The notes under the pieces are model-generated. The model saw only the letters and a list, made by a program, of their open reading frames with translations. It was not told the DNA's origin and did no database searches. A program made the position numbers and the translations under genes. 64,000 bases of DNA from Methylosarcina fibrata AML-C10 (GTDB taxonomy: Bacteria > Pseudomonadota > Gammaproteobacteria > Methylococcales > Methylomonadaceae), in assembly GCF_000372865.1 (NCBI RefSeq), contig NZ_KB889965.1:2656547-2720546 (forward strand). The letters are read 5' to 3'. Positions 1 to 9,789 of this stretch are shown here, piece by piece; position 1 is the first letter of the stretch; each line of letters opens with the position of its first letter.

Positions 1-169
1 GCCAACTTCTTAAAAATGAAGATCCGTTCGCAGAATTGACCGGGCCCTCTCATCATAATTACTCCCAACGGCCAATCTGAACGCCGCCGGCGCTCAGACG
101 CCTTCAAGGCCTGGACCGGAGCGCCGGGCCGCTTGAATTTCCAAAGCATTTAAATACCGGGAGTCCGTT

Positions 170-1813
170 ATGAAGTTTTCTTGCCCTCGCGCGTTAAGCC
201 GTCCTCATGCCCTCGAACACCGTCGCACGGCCTCGGCGGGCCTGCTGTGCCTGGGATTGGTGCTGAGCGCCGCCCAGATCGAGTCCGCTCACGCCGCCTG
301 GCGGCCGAGCCGGGACACCTCCGCCCCCAGCGTTCCCGGCGGCGTTTCCGCCACCGCCGCCTCGACCTCGGCGATCAACCTGGCCTGGACCGCGGCCACC
401 GACAACGTCGGCGTCAAAGGCTACAAGATTTACCGCGGCGGCAGTCAGATCGCCACCGTCACCGGCACCTCGTTCTCGAACACCGGCCTGACCTCCGGCA
501 AGAGCTACAGCTATACCGTGGCCGCTTACGATGCCGCCGGCAATAGCTCGAAGCAGTCGTCCTCCGTCTCGGCCACAACCTCCTCGGCCGACACCACGGC
601 CCCGACCGTTCCGGGAGGGCTCGCCGCGACCGCGGTCTCGTCCTCGTCCATCAGCCTGAGCTGGAACGCCTCGACCGATGCGGTCGGCGTCCAAGGCTAT
701 ACGGTGTATCGCAACGGCGTCGAGCTCGCCTCGGTGGCCGGCACCACCTTCAGCGACAGCGGCCTGAGCCCGAACACCACTTACCAATACACGGTCTCGG
801 CTTACGATGCCGCCGGCAACCGCTCGGCGCAGTCGGCCTCGTCCAGCGCCACCACCGACAGCTCCGGCGGCGGCAGCGGTGGTGGCGGTGGCGGCAGCGC
901 CGGCGGGGTGCCGGCCGGCATCTATTCGATCGATACCGTAGTCGACAAGCCCTTCGTCGACGGCGTGCTGATCCGTGTGTACTGGAGCCAGGTCGAAAAA
1001 ACCGAAGGCAAGTACGATTTCAGCAAGGTAGCCTCGGTGATCAAGCAGGCGCAGGCTCTGGGTCAGGGTGTTTCGATCGCCAACATGGTGGTGGCCGAGC
1101 CCAGTTGGCTTCTGAACAAGACCGAAACGTTCAGCGATCCCCAATTCGGCGTGATCACCGCGCCCTGGGACACCACGATGCTGGACGCGCTGGAAAAATA
1201 CATCACCGCTTTCAGTAATTATCAGGTGGACGGCATCGCAATCAAGGATCACCCCACCGTCCGGCAGGTGGATGCGGCCATCGGCGGCATCCAGTCGATC
1301 CGGATGATGCAGCCGCCTTCCGGCTACACCGCGCAAAAACTGGAAGACGGGGTGCTCCGCTCGGTCCGCGCCTGGGTTAATGCTTTCCCCAACAAGCACA
1401 TCTATGCCGGCCTGTTCGGTGTCAACGACGGCGCCAAGAATCCTTCGACGGTGGAAGCCATCCGCGACGACTTGATGGCCGAGTTCGACGGCGTCAGCAA
1501 GCCGAAGCTTAATTTCTTCCAGGAAGTGCTGACCGGCATGGCGCCGACGCTAAATTCGCCGCTGGCGACAATAGTCAGCGACGTCAAGAACGAAACCAGC
1601 ATCATGTACCAGGCCTGCGGCGAATGGAAGAACCAGAGCGCCTGGTCCTGGTGCTACTGGGCCAACAACGACAGTCCGGACGCCGGCTTCAGTTTCGCCT
1701 ACAACAACTTCAATACCACCTATTTCGAGATTTATCAGACAGACCTTATGAACGACGCTTACGCCAGCCAGTTCCAGAAATGGCACGACACGCTGAAACC
1801 TTATCTGCCTTAA
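170..1813 (+). CDS. Secreted protein with two fibronectin type III domains and a TIM-barrel glycosidase-like domain
   Basis: A 547-residue protein. The first 42 or so residues form a long signal peptide ending in ESAHA before AWRP. Two FN3 domains follow (about 50-140 and 143-230), each with the TDNVG/YDAAGN-type strands, then a Gly/Ser linker (about 232-246) and a C-terminal domain (about 250-547). That domain looks like a beta-galactosidase/cellulase-type TIM barrel (VLIRVYWSQVEKTEGKYDF at its start, and a later CGEWKNQ and WSWCYW). It presumably acts outside the cytoplasm on a polysaccharide, with the FN3 units as spacers or binders. The glycosidase family and substrate cannot be named from the sequence. 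The ATG at 170 has a GGGAG site 8 bases upstream. A strong terminator follows, so the gene is probably monocistronic. Confidence 0.72.
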   Translation: MKFSCPRALSRPHALEHRRTASAGLLCLGLVLSAAQIESAHAAWRPSRDTSAPSVPGGVSATAASTSAINLAWTAATDNVGVKGYKIYRGGSQIATVTGTSFSNTGLTSGKSYSYTVAAYDAAGNSSKQSSSVSATTSSADTTAPTVPGGLAATAVSSSSISLSWNASTDAVGVQGYTVYRNGVELASVAGTTFSDSGLSPNTTYQYTVSAYDAAGNRSAQSASSSATTDSSGGGSGGGGGGSAGGVPAGIYSIDTVVDKPFVDGVLIRVYWSQVEKTEGKYDFSKVASVIKQAQALGQGVSIANMVVAEPSWLLNKTETFSDPQFGVITAPWDTTMLDALEKYITAFSNYQVDGIAIKDHPTVRQVDAAIGGIQSIRMMQPPSGYTAQKLEDGVLRSVRAWVNAFPNKHIYAGLFGVNDGAKNPSTVEAIRDDLMAEFDGVSKPKLNFFQEVLTGMAPTLNSPLATIVSDVKNETSIMYQACGEWKNQSAWSWCYWANNDSPDAGFSFAYNNFNTTYFEIYQTDLMNDAYASQFQKWHDTLKPYLP

Positions 1814-1836
1814 GTCTCATCCATCATCCCAGCAAT

Positions 1837-1871
1837 AGCGCGCTCTTTCGGGAGCGCGCTTTTCCTTTTTC
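1837..1871 (+). terminator. Rho-independent terminator after the FN3/TIM-barrel gene
   Basis: A perfect 9-bp stem, AGCGCGCTC / GAGCGCGCT, with a TTTCGG loop, is followed at once by a T-rich run. It lies 24 bases after the stop codon. Confidence 0.88.
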
Positions 1872-2012
1872 CTTCATCTCCGTCTTCCTCTCCATAGCAA
1901 ACAGTGTGGGTAGGATTAGATCCTTCTTCGAAGGGCTCAATTCAAATTGATGTCGAACAGAAAGAGAAAGATCGTCCGGAGTCTCTCCCTTCCTGCTCAT
2001 CGATGTTGCTTA

Positions 2013-2738
2013 TTAAGGATTCGAGCTTTTCTCGCTTTCCAGCGCTTCCGCCAGTTGTTTCGCAGGCAAATAGCCGGGATAGGCATTACCGCTTTCGGTA
2101 ATGATCATCGGCGTTCCTTTTACGTCAAAATCCGCGCCCAACTGCATGTGTTCATCAACAGGATTGTCACAGGTCTTTGCAGGAGGCGTCTTGCCTTTTT
2201 TCGCTTCGGTCAGAGCCGCGTTGCGGTCTTTCGCGCACCAGACCGAAACAGCCTTATCGTAGGATTCGGATCCTTTTCCCGCTCTCGGAAAAAACAGATA
2301 TTGAACGGTAATTCCTTGAGCAAGATACTGATCGATTTCCGAATGCAGTTTCCGGCAATAACCGCAATCGATGTCGGTAAAAACCCAGACCTTGTGGCGA
2401 GCGATTTTCGGCTTGAACACGATCATGTTGTCCTGTCCGATTTTTTCAAGTTCCGACTTGCGCACTTCGCTCAACTTCTCTTCGGTTAAATCGGTGCGGG
2501 CTTCGACGTCGACCAATCGCCCCTGAAGCAAATACTTGCCGTCATCGGATACATATAAAATATTGGCTCCGACTCTCACTTCAAACAACCCTTTGACTAC
2601 GGAAGGTTTGATCGAATCGATTTTGATGGTCGGCATCGATTTCGACAAGGACTGTCTGACGGCATTCTCATCCGCTTTAACGGAGAACAAAGCCGATGCC
2701 ATTAGACTGAATGCGGCAATATTGATTAATCTATTCAT
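2013..2738 (-). CDS. dsbC: Thiol:disulfide interchange protein DsbC (periplasmic disulfide isomerase)
   Basis: A 241-residue protein with an N-terminal signal peptide (about 1-22, cleaved before DENAVRQ), an N-terminal dimerisation domain, and a C-terminal thioredoxin fold. The active site is C125-GY-C128 in VFTDIDCGYCRKLHSEID, and a cis-proline lies in KGTPMIIT. A second cysteine pair (VWCAKD and KTCDNP) matches the structural disulfide of DsbC. It shuffles wrong disulfides in periplasmic proteins, normally kept reduced by DsbD. The gene stands alone here. In many relatives dsbC follows xerD, but here xerD lies about 14 kb away. Length and motifs are normal for the family. Confidence 0.95.
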   Translation of the reverse strand: MNRLINIAAFSLMASALFSVKADENAVRQSLSKSMPTIKIDSIKPSVVKGLFEVRVGANILYVSDDGKYLLQGRLVDVEARTDLTEEKLSEVRKSELEKIGQDNMIVFKPKIARHKVWVFTDIDCGYCRKLHSEIDQYLAQGITVQYLFFPRAGKGSESYDKAVSVWCAKDRNAALTEAKKGKTPPAKTCDNPVDEHMQLGADFDVKGTPMIITESGNAYPGYLPAKQLAEALESEKSSNP

Positions 2739-2925
2739 TGTTAACTCGTGTTGATTTTAATTAATTTCGATCATCGGTACGATTTCGATTGTGTAGAGAG
2801 GACAATGCCGGCTCAGCATTCACCCATGCCGATATTCTTCTGCAATAGGGATAAAACAGTAACGATGCATGGGAAAAAACGAAGGCCAAATCGCCGCCAC
2901 CTTAACACCTATCAGTTTTTCCAAT

Positions 2926-3028
2926 CCGTCGTTCCGGCATGGACTGCCGGAACCCAGAGGTCAGGGATGACAAGGTTTCAGCACTTCCCTGTGGACTGGA
3001 TACCGGCATTCCCTGCCGGTATGACGAA
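2926..3028. repeat. REP-like double hairpin in the dsbC-rseP intergenic region
   Basis: Two perfect hairpins occur. The first is GTTCCGGCA-TGGAC-TGCCGGAAC at 2931-2953, and the second is ATACCGGCA-TTCCC-TGCCGGTAT at 3000-3022. They have the same core (CCGGCA/TGCCGG) and the outer flanks (CCGTCGTTCCGG and CCGGTATGACG) are also complementary, so the pair can fold into one larger structure. It lies within a 400-bp gap with no credible gene (2739-3138). This is the architecture of bacterial REP/BIME elements. Confidence 0.72.
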
Positions 3029-3138
3029 TTAATTGAGCAAAATGATAAGTGTTGAGTCGCTGCCACTAATAACCCAACCAACGGCTGTGTTTTAGGGTAG
3101 GTTCCTCGATATCCCTCATGGCCTTCGATCTGATTCTC

Positions 3139-4512
3139 TTAATGAAACAGTCTTTGAATATCCAGGACCATCACCAGGGCCATCAACGATATGAGTATAG
3201 CCATGCCGATTTGCTGAAACAACAATTGCATGTTTTCGGAAACGGGGCTGCCCTTGAGAGCTTCGATGCCGTAAAACAATAAATGACCGCCGTCCAATAC
3301 CGGAATCGGCAATAAATTCAATATCCCCAGACTGACGCTGACCAAGGCGATGAATTTGATGAAGTGCACCAGCCCGATACTGGCCGATTGCCCGGCGTAT
3401 TGGGCGATACTGATGGGACCGCTCAAGTTTTTTACCGAAGCCTGACCCACTACCATTTTAGCCATCATGACCAAAGTCGAGTAGGAATACGAGTAGGTTT
3501 TTTTAATGGCGGCGGGAATGGCGGCCAGCGGCGGCAACGAGTATTCGGCCCGCAAGTAGTTCTTCACGTCCTCCGGAATCAGTACGGCGGCGCCTATTTT
3601 ACCTTCGGCCTTGGCCTCTTTTCCCTGAGCGTTTTCATCGGACGGGACGCTTTTCGGAGTAATCGATATCGGCAGGCGCGAGCCTTCCCGCTCGACGATC
3701 AAATGGATTTCCACTCCGGGATGACTTTTTACCATATTGACCCATTGCATCCACTCCTCGATCGCCACGCCATCGGCGCTGATGATGCGATCGCCTTTCT
3801 TTAAACCGGCAACCAGGGCGGCGCTTTCCGGAAGAATATCGCCGATCACCGGCTTCAATTTCGGCATCCAGGGTTTAAATCCCAGACGTTTGTAGAAAAC
3901 CTCCGGATCCTGAGCTTCATCCTCGGCTATTTTTACTATCTTTTGATATTGTTGGCCGTCGAAGTTTTTTACCTGGACTTCGATCTCGCGGTCTCCCGAC
4001 ATCGCCTCCTCGACCAGTACGTTCAAGGCTTCCGACCAGGTTGGCGTCGATTTCGAATCAATCGAAACAATTTCGTCGCCTTCGGCGAATCCTGACTCTT
4101 GAGCTATCGTGCCCGGCTCGATAACACCGAGTATCGGCTTGATTCCGGTTTCGCCAATCACCAGCACGGCCCAGAACAAGGCTACGGCAAGCCCCAGATT
4201 AAACAAAGGTCCGGCAGCGACTATCGCGGTTCTGGCCCATAACGACTGCCGGTTGAAGGCAAAAGGAAGATCTTCCCTTTTTACTTCGCCTTCTCGTTCA
4301 TCGACCATTTTGACATAGCCACCCAGAGGGATGGCGGAAACTACGTACTCGGTGGATTCTGGGGATTTTTGATAAGACCACAAAACTTTGCCGAAGCCGA
4401 TGGAAAACCGCAAGACTTTTACACCGGCTCGGCGGGCGACCCAAAAATGTCCAAATTCATGAAAAGAAACCAGAATCCCTATGGTAAGAATGAAATAGAA
4501 AAGTGTACTCAT
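3139..4512 (-). CDS. rseP: RseP, membrane-embedded site-2 zinc metalloprotease
   Basis: A 457-residue inner-membrane protease of the sigma-E envelope stress pathway. It cuts anti-sigma factor RseA after DegS and also clears remnant signal peptides. The zinc motif HEFGH lies in the first transmembrane segment, two PDZ domains fill the middle, and the family motif NLLPIPVLDGGH is near the C-terminus, followed by a last membrane segment. I start it at the ATG at 4512 (MSTLFYF), which has AAGGG just upstream. A longer TTG frame overlapping dxr is less likely. It is the last gene of the rpsB-to-rseP run. The usual next gene, bamA, is not in this window. Confidence 0.96.
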   Translation of the reverse strand: MSTLFYFILTIGILVSFHEFGHFWVARRAGVKVLRFSIGFGKVLWSYQKSPESTEYVVSAIPLGGYVKMVDEREGEVKREDLPFAFNRQSLWARTAIVAAGPLFNLGLAVALFWAVLVIGETGIKPILGVIEPGTIAQESGFAEGDEIVSIDSKSTPTWSEALNVLVEEAMSGDREIEVQVKNFDGQQYQKIVKIAEDEAQDPEVFYKRLGFKPWMPKLKPVIGDILPESAALVAGLKKGDRIISADGVAIEEWMQWVNMVKSHPGVEIHLIVEREGSRLPISITPKSVPSDENAQGKEAKAEGKIGAAVLIPEDVKNYLRAEYSLPPLAAIPAAIKKTYSYSYSTLVMMAKMVVGQASVKNLSGPISIAQYAGQSASIGLVHFIKFIALVSVSLGILNLLPIPVLDGGHLLFYGIEALKGSPVSENMQLLFQQIGMAILISLMALVMVLDIQRLFH

Positions 4513-4520
4513 CCAGCCCT

Positions 4521-5705
4521 TCAATTAGAAAGCTCAGCAATTATCTCTTTAGACAAGATTCTGGCATTTTTATCCACGTCTAGAATAATTTCCAGGCTTT
4601 CAGCTTTTTTGACTTCCGTCGAATCCATACAGCGTTCGATCACGACCGGAATATCGGTGAAACGGATCCGCTCATTTAAAAAGGCGTCGACCGCGATTTC
4701 ATTGGCGGCATTCAATACGGTCGGCAATGTGCCGCCTGCCGCGATCGCCTTATAAGCCAGGCGGAGACAAGGAAAGCGCTCAAGATTCGGTTCCTCGAAA
4801 TCCATCTGCCGCACATTGAAGATATTGAGCGGTTCCGCTCCCGAATCGAAGCGTTCGGGCCATGCCAGGGCATGAGCGATGGGTATGCGCATGTCCGGAT
4901 TGCCCATTTGCGCCAATACCGTACCGTCGACGTAGTCCACCATCGAATGAATGACGCTTTGCGGGTGGATAACGACCTGTATCTGTTCCGGCTTCATGTT
5001 AAACAGGATACAGGCCTCGATCATTTCCAGGCCCTTGTTCATCATGGTCGCCGAATCCACGGAGATTTTTTTGCCCATGTCCCAGTTCGGATGGGCGACC
5101 GCCTGGGCCGGCGTCACATGAGTCATGTCGGCAATCGGCATGCGCCGGAAAGGTCCGCCCGACGCCGTTAACAGTATCCGCCGGGCCTGCTCTGCGGTAT
5201 CGCCGGCAATATAGCCTCCGGGCATGCATTGAAAGATGGCATTGTGCTCGCTGTCTATCGGCAACAGTTGCGCACCGGATTGTTTGACCGCCTGCATGAA
5301 GATATCGCCGGACATGACCAGGGCTTCCTTGTTGGCCAGCAATACGGTTTTTCCGGCCTTGGCCGCGGCCAGACTCGGCAGCAAACCGGCCGCTCCGACG
5401 ATCGCGGCCATCACCGAATCCACCTGATCGAGAATGGACACTTGCTCAAGCGCTGCATGACCCGACAGGACGGTGATATCGGAGACCGGCGAATTGCTTA
5501 TTTTCTCTCTGAAAGAAAGCGCCTTGCCTTCATCCACGACCACGGCAAATTCCGGCCGGTGCTGAAGACACTGTTCGAACAAGAGGTCGATGTTATTGTT
5601 GGCCGTCAATGCGACCACTTTATAGAGATGGGGGTGGCGTGCCACCACATCCAGCGTGCTGACGCCGATCGAGCCGGTGGCTCCCAGTATGCAGATACCT
5701 TTCAT
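4521..5705 (-). CDS. dxr: 1-deoxy-D-xylulose 5-phosphate reductoisomerase (MEP pathway)
   Basis: A 394-residue enzyme that converts DXP to 2-C-methyl-D-erythritol 4-phosphate with NADPH, the committed step of the MEP isoprenoid pathway. The N-terminal nucleotide motif GATGSIG, the metal/substrate motif [11 protein letters not shown] and the KGLEMIEAC segment are all visible. The start overlaps the cdsA stop in an ATGA, so translation is probably coupled. Together with uppS two genes upstream it ties isoprenoid supply to the undecaprenyl carrier. Length matches E. coli Dxr. Confidence 0.97.
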   Translation of the reverse strand: MKGICILGATGSIGVSTLDVVARHPHLYKVVALTANNNIDLLFEQCLQHRPEFAVVVDEGKALSFREKISNSPVSDITVLSGHAALEQVSILDQVDSVMAAIVGAAGLLPSLAAAKAGKTVLLANKEALVMSGDIFMQAVKQSGAQLLPIDSEHNAIFQCMPGGYIAGDTAEQARRILLTASGGPFRRMPIADMTHVTPAQAVAHPNWDMGKKISVDSATMMNKGLEMIEACILFNMKPEQIQVVIHPQSVIHSMVDYVDGTVLAQMGNPDMRIPIAHALAWPERFDSGAEPLNIFNVRQMDFEEPNLERFPCLRLAYKAIAAGGTLPTVLNAANEIAVDAFLNERIRFTDIPVVIERCMDSTEVKKAESLEIILDVDKNARILSKEIIAELSN

Positions 5706-6598
5706 GACACCAACCCGTAAATCAAGTAGACACCGCCGTAAAAAATGGGTATTGCGGCAATCAGGCTGTCGATGCGATCGAGAATTCCGCCATGGCCCGG
5801 AAGAATCGAGCCGCTGTCTTTCACTCCGCGCCGTCTCTTTACGAGACTGAAAAACAGGTCTCCATAAATGGAAATCAGCACGGTTATCACGGACAAAAAG
5901 ACAAAATCAGCCGCAATGATGAACGCCGAATTGTAGACCTTGAAAATCAGGTCCAATGCAATTCCGCAAAGAACCGCTGCAATTAATGCCCCGTACACGC
6001 CTTCCACCGTTTTACCGGGGCTTATTTCCGGCGCCAGTTGGGTTTTTCCCCATTTCTTGCCGGTAAAATAAGCCGCGATATCAGCTGCCCAAATCAGCAC
6101 CAGCAAATACATGGCCAGTTCCGTTCCATACAGCGCTCTTAAGCGCGACAAAAACATCCAGGCCGCCAGCAGGACAAACCAGCCGATCAGCGCCTGGTAA
6201 CATAATTTCATGTCCAGCCTCAGCAGGGAAGACGGCAGCTTCCGGATCAGCACCATGGCCAGTATCCAGAACAGGATCGGTGGAATGACCAGCCATTCCA
6301 ACACACCGGAATAGTATCTGACGTCCGGCAACCCCAGATTCAATTTCTCAAATCCGAAAAACAGCAGTTGCAAAAATTGCGTCCAGAAATGTATCCCCAG
6401 CATCGGCACGATCAAAGCCAGAAAAAATAGACTCCGCTGGAGAGCAGAGTCCATCCCTATCAGTTTTGTCCATTCCCAGGCGCCCAGCAAGGCGATCAGG
6501 GCCAGAACCAGAGAAAAGTAGTCTGCGGGCAACAAAAAAACCGCCAGACCAATCAGCGCGGCCAGTACGATGGCCGTTATAACTCGTTGTAATAGCAT
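5702..6598 (-). CDS. cdsA: Phosphatidate cytidylyltransferase
   Basis: A 298-residue polytopic inner-membrane protein that makes CDP-diacylglycerol from phosphatidate and CTP for phospholipid synthesis. The family signature is intact near the C-terminus: [20 protein letters not shown], followed by GILDRIDS. Multiple hydrophobic segments run through the rest. It lies 18 bases after uppS and overlaps dxr by 4 bases, so it is in the same transcript. Confidence 0.96.
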   Translation of the reverse strand: MLLQRVITAIVLAALIGLAVFLLPADYFSLVLALIALLGAWEWTKLIGMDSALQRSLFFLALIVPMLGIHFWTQFLQLLFFGFEKLNLGLPDVRYYSGVLEWLVIPPILFWILAMVLIRKLPSSLLRLDMKLCYQALIGWFVLLAAWMFLSRLRALYGTELAMYLLVLIWAADIAAYFTGKKWGKTQLAPEISPGKTVEGVYGALIAAVLCGIALDLIFKVYNSAFIIAADFVFLSVITVLISIYGDLFFSLVKRRRGVKDSGSILPGHGGILDRIDSLIAAIPIFYGGVYLIYGLVS

Positions 6599-6616
6599 TT
6601 TTATAATTATTTATTA

Positions 6617-7390
6617 TTAAAAATTAAATTTAACCGATCTGCTGAGCACCTGTTCCCCCGTATGTCCGAATCGTCTTTGCCTGCCCTTGAAGCTTTTAAT
6701 CGCGTCTTCGAGCGACTCCCGGTCAAAGTCGGGCCAGAGCGTATCGGTAAAATACATTTCGGTATAGGCTAATTGCCATAACAGGAAATTGCTGACGCGC
6801 TGTTCGCCACCGGTCCGAATGAACAAATCGGGCTCGGGCAAACCTGCGGTGGATAAGTACCGATTGATCAACTGCTCGTTAATGTCCTCTTTGCTTAACT
6901 CTCCAGCCAGTATTTTTTCGGTTATTTTCCGGAACGCCTGGCACAAATCCCATTGTCCGCCGTAGTTAACGGCTATGATCAAGGTTAAGGCGGTATTATT
7001 CCTGGTTAAGGCTTCCCCTTCGGCCATCATGTTCTGCAAGGATTCGGAGAAAGCGCTTCTGTCTCCGATAAAGCGCAAGCGGATATTATTGTTTTTCAGC
7101 TTTTCGATTTCACGCTGCAACGTTCCCATGAACAAGTTCATCAATAACGACACTTCTTCTTGAGGGCGCCGCCAGTTTTCGCTGCTGAAAGCGAATAAGG
7201 TGAGCACTTCTATGTCCTGCTGCGCGCAATACTCGACAATCTCCCTGACCGCTTTGACGCCCGACTGATGGCCCATGGCCCTGGGCATAAATCTTTTCTG
7301 CGCCCAACGGCCATTGCCATCCATGATAATGGCAATATGGCGCGGATTGTTATGTTCTGATTCCAAACCGGTTTGTCCTTCGTCTGACAT
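6617..7390 (-). CDS. uppS: Undecaprenyl diphosphate synthase (cis-prenyltransferase)
   Basis: A 257-residue enzyme that adds eight isopentenyl units to farnesyl diphosphate to make the C55 lipid carrier for peptidoglycan and O-antigen. The catalytic motif IIMDGNGRWA (Asp24), the conserved FAFSSENWRRP and the C-terminal DLFIRTGGEQRVSNFLLWQ are all present. It follows frr by 9 bases. Its first 15 or so residues are a family-typical variable extension. Confidence 0.97.
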   Translation of the reverse strand: MSDEGQTGLESEHNNPRHIAIIMDGNGRWAQKRFMPRAMGHQSGVKAVREIVEYCAQQDIEVLTLFAFSSENWRRPQEEVSLLMNLFMGTLQREIEKLKNNNIRLRFIGDRSAFSESLQNMMAEGEALTRNNTALTLIIAVNYGGQWDLCQAFRKITEKILAGELSKEDINEQLINRYLSTAGLPEPDLFIRTGGEQRVSNFLLWQLAYTEMYFTDTLWPDFDRESLEDAIKSFKGRQRRFGHTGEQVLSRSVKFNF

Positions 7391-7399
7391 TCATCGCCT

Positions 7400-7957
7400 C
7401 TAGAGAGACAGCAGATCGGCCTCTTTCGCTTCCAGTAACTTTTCCACTTCCTTGATGTACTGGTCGGTCAATTTTTGTATTTTTTCCTCGGCGGCGCGCG
7501 CCTCGTCTTCGGAAATCAATTTTTCTTTCAACGCGTCCTTGATTTCATTGTTGGCGTCCCGCCGTATGTTTCTGATGGCCACGCGGCCGTTTTCGGCTTC
7601 ATGCTTGACGACCTTGACCAGATCCCGGCGGCGCTGTTCGGTCAAAGGCGGCAGCGGAATTCGGATCACCATGCCGTTGGTCGCAGGATTCAAGCCCAGA
7701 TCGGACTTCAAAATCGCTTTTTCAATGACCTGCACCATGTTTTTTTCCCACGGCGTGATGGTCAGGGTACGGGCGTCTTCAACCGCAATGTTGGCAACCT
7801 GCGATAATGACGATTCCGTACCGTAATAGGAAACGCTGATTTGGTCCAGGAGACTGGGATGCGCCCTGCCTGTTCTGATTTTTGAAAACTCATGTTTTAA
7901 CGCCTCGATGCTTTTGCCCATCCGGGTGGAGGCATCCTGGTGTATATCACTGATCAT
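7400..7957 (-). CDS. frr: Ribosome recycling factor
   Basis: A 185-residue factor that, with EF-G, splits ribosomes after termination. I use the ATG at 7957 ([16 protein letters not shown]), which gives exactly the E. coli length. A longer frame begins at 7975. The coiled-coil helices ([20 protein letters not shown] and the charged C-terminal helix) are typical. It overlaps the end of pyrH by 11 bases, the classical pyrH-frr arrangement. Confidence 0.97.
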   Translation of the reverse strand: MISDIHQDASTRMGKSIEALKHEFSKIRTGRAHPSLLDQISVSYYGTESSLSQVANIAVEDARTLTITPWEKNMVQVIEKAILKSDLGLNPATNGMVIRIPLPPLTEQRRRDLVKVVKHEAENGRVAIRNIRRDANNEIKDALKEKLISEDEARAAEEKIQKLTDQYIKEVEKLLEAKEADLLSL

Positions 7958-8681
7958 TGCGTGTTCCTCGTTCAATTAGAGAGCCGATTTCCTCTCCCAT
8001 CATCAGCTTCATTATCGCGCCTTTTTCGAAGACGTTCATTACCCGCATCGGAATATTGTTGTCCCTGCATAAAACCAGGGCGGTCGTATCCATGACGTTC
8101 AACCGTTGGTCAAGCGCTTCATCGTAGGTTAATCGGGGATAAAACTTGGCATCTTTCACTTTTTCGGGATCGGCCGAATAAACGCCTTTGACCTTAGTGG
8201 CCTTGATCATCAATTCGGCATTGATTTCTATCGCCCGGAGGCTGGCAGCCGAATCGGTGGTAAAAAAAGGATTGCCGGTGCCGGCCGCGAAAATGACCAC
8301 TCGGCCTTTTTCCAAATGCCTGACCGCCCGCCTGCGGATATAGTCCTCACAGACCTGATTGATTTTCAGGGCGGACATGACTCTGGCCTGCTGTCCGAGA
8401 TGCTCCAGCGCGTCCTGCATGGCCAGGGCATTGATTACCGTAGCCAACATGCCCATTTGATCGCTGGTAACCCGGTCCAGTCCTTCGGAGGCCTTATCGG
8501 CTCCTCTCAAGATATTACCGCCGCCGATAACCAAACCCACCTGAATCCCTTGATCGGATAAATCTTTAATTTCAGAAGCCAGACGCTTGATAATATCGGC
8601 ATCGATGCTGCCGCCCGCCTCGCTCATCAATGCTTCACCGCTTAACTTAAGTAAAATTCTCTGGCAAATCATCTTAGTCAT
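7947..8681 (-). CDS. pyrH: UMP kinase
   Basis: A 244-residue amino acid kinase-fold enzyme that phosphorylates UMP to UDP. The N-terminal [10 protein letters not shown], the glycine loop [10 protein letters not shown], and the nucleotide segment [15 protein letters not shown] are diagnostic. In bacteria it is a hexamer activated by GTP and inhibited by UTP. It sits between tsf and frr as in most proteobacteria. The start MTKMICQR could also be at the second Met. Confidence 0.97.
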   Translation of the reverse strand: MTKMICQRILLKLSGEALMSEAGGSIDADIIKRLASEIKDLSDQGIQVGLVIGGGNILRGADKASEGLDRVTSDQMGMLATVINALAMQDALEHLGQQARVMSALKINQVCEDYIRRRAVRHLEKGRVVIFAAGTGNPFFTTDSAASLRAIEINAELMIKATKVKGVYSADPEKVKDAKFYPRLTYDEALDQRLNVMDTTALVLCRDNNIPMRVMNVFEKGAIMKLMMGEEIGSLIERGTRNDQ

Positions 8682-8773
8682 CGTATTGTCGGGTTACACA
8701 TTTTAAAGACCGGGATCGCCTTTCACCCGCTAATGGGCTTCAAGGCAAACCCGGTCCATATCTTGCCCGGGTA

Positions 8774-9655
8774 TTAGACGGCCCTTACCTGAGCCATAAC
8801 CTCTTCGGCAAAATTTTCTTCTTTCTTTTCGATTCCTTCACCGACTTCCAGTCGAGCAAAGCGAACCACACGATTGCCCTTTGACGCGACCAGTTTGCCG
8901 ACGGAAATTTTATCGTCCTTGATAAAAAGTTGCCCAAGCAACGTGACTTCGGCAAAAAATTTGCTTATCCGGCCGGCCACCATTTTTTCGATGATCTCCG
9001 CCGGCTTGCCGCTCTCGGCCGCCTGAGCCTTGAAAATTTCCTTTTCCTTTTCAATCGTTTCCTGAGGCACTTGCTCTTCGGAAACACACAGAGGCCTGCT
9101 TGCCGCGATGTGCATGGCGATGTCCTTGCCCAGCTCTTTATCGGCCTTTTCCAGCTCCACCAGCACGCCGATCTTGCTGCCGTGCAGATAACAAGCGGTA
9201 CCGCCGTTTGCCGTGTGGAATTTCTCAAAACGCCGGACCGTGATATTCTCGCCCAGTTTCGCTATCAAACCGCGCCGTGTTTCGTCCACGCTCACGCCGT
9301 CGGCCAACGGCATCGCCAACAGTTGTTCTTCCGAATGAATGTCGGAAACCAGTAACGCTTCCGCCACGCTATTGACGAAATTGACGAAATCAGGCGATTT
9401 GGCAACGAAATCGGTTTCACAGTTGATGTCGACAATGGTCCCCGTTTTTTCGTCGGCGCTGATTTTGACTCCGATCATGCCTTCCGCCGCGATGCGTCCT
9501 GATTTTTTATCGGCCTTGGCCAAACCGGATTTGCGCATATTTTCGATGGCCAGCTCCATATCGCCATTGGCTTCGACCAATGCCTTCTTGCACTCCATCA
9601 TGCCGGAACCCGTCCTTTCACGCAGTTCCTTCACCATACCCGCAGTAATATTCAT
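8774..9655 (-). CDS. tsf: Translation elongation factor Ts
   Basis: A 293-residue nucleotide exchange factor for EF-Tu. The N-terminal UBA-like domain (MVKELRERTGSGMMECKKAL) and the TDFVA-containing core (INCETDFVAKSPDF) are present. I use the ATG at 9655 (MNITAGMVKE); the frame extends 7 codons further upstream. It lies downstream of rpsB behind a hairpin with a T run (9687-9712), a likely attenuator. Confidence 0.97.
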   Translation of the reverse strand: MNITAGMVKELRERTGSGMMECKKALVEANGDMELAIENMRKSGLAKADKKSGRIAAEGMIGVKISADEKTGTIVDINCETDFVAKSPDFVNFVNSVAEALLVSDIHSEEQLLAMPLADGVSVDETRRGLIAKLGENITVRRFEKFHTANGGTACYLHGSKIGVLVELEKADKELGKDIAMHIAASRPLCVSEEQVPQETIEKEKEIFKAQAAESGKPAEIIEKMVAGRISKFFAEVTLLGQLFIKDDKISVGKLVASKGNRVVRFARLEVGEGIEKKEENFAEEVMAQVRAV

Positions 9656-9686
9656 TCTATCTTTGTCCTCAAACATTCGTCACTAT

Positions 9687-9712
9687 AAAAACGCCCCCAT
9701 ACGGAGGCGTTA
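9687..9712 (-). terminator. Attenuator-like hairpin between rpsB and tsf
   Basis: Read on the minus strand, ACGCCTCC-GTAT-GGGGGCGT is followed by TTTT. The stem lies in the rpsB-tsf gap, about 80 bases after the rpsB stop. Partial termination here would give more S2 than EF-Ts message. The strength is inferred from the fold only. Confidence 0.72.
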
Positions 9713-9789
9713 GTTGGCCTGATTAAATTTTGTTTTCTCTGGAAAACAATTGACTCCGCATACAACCCATGCACGCGCGAATCAGGGAT

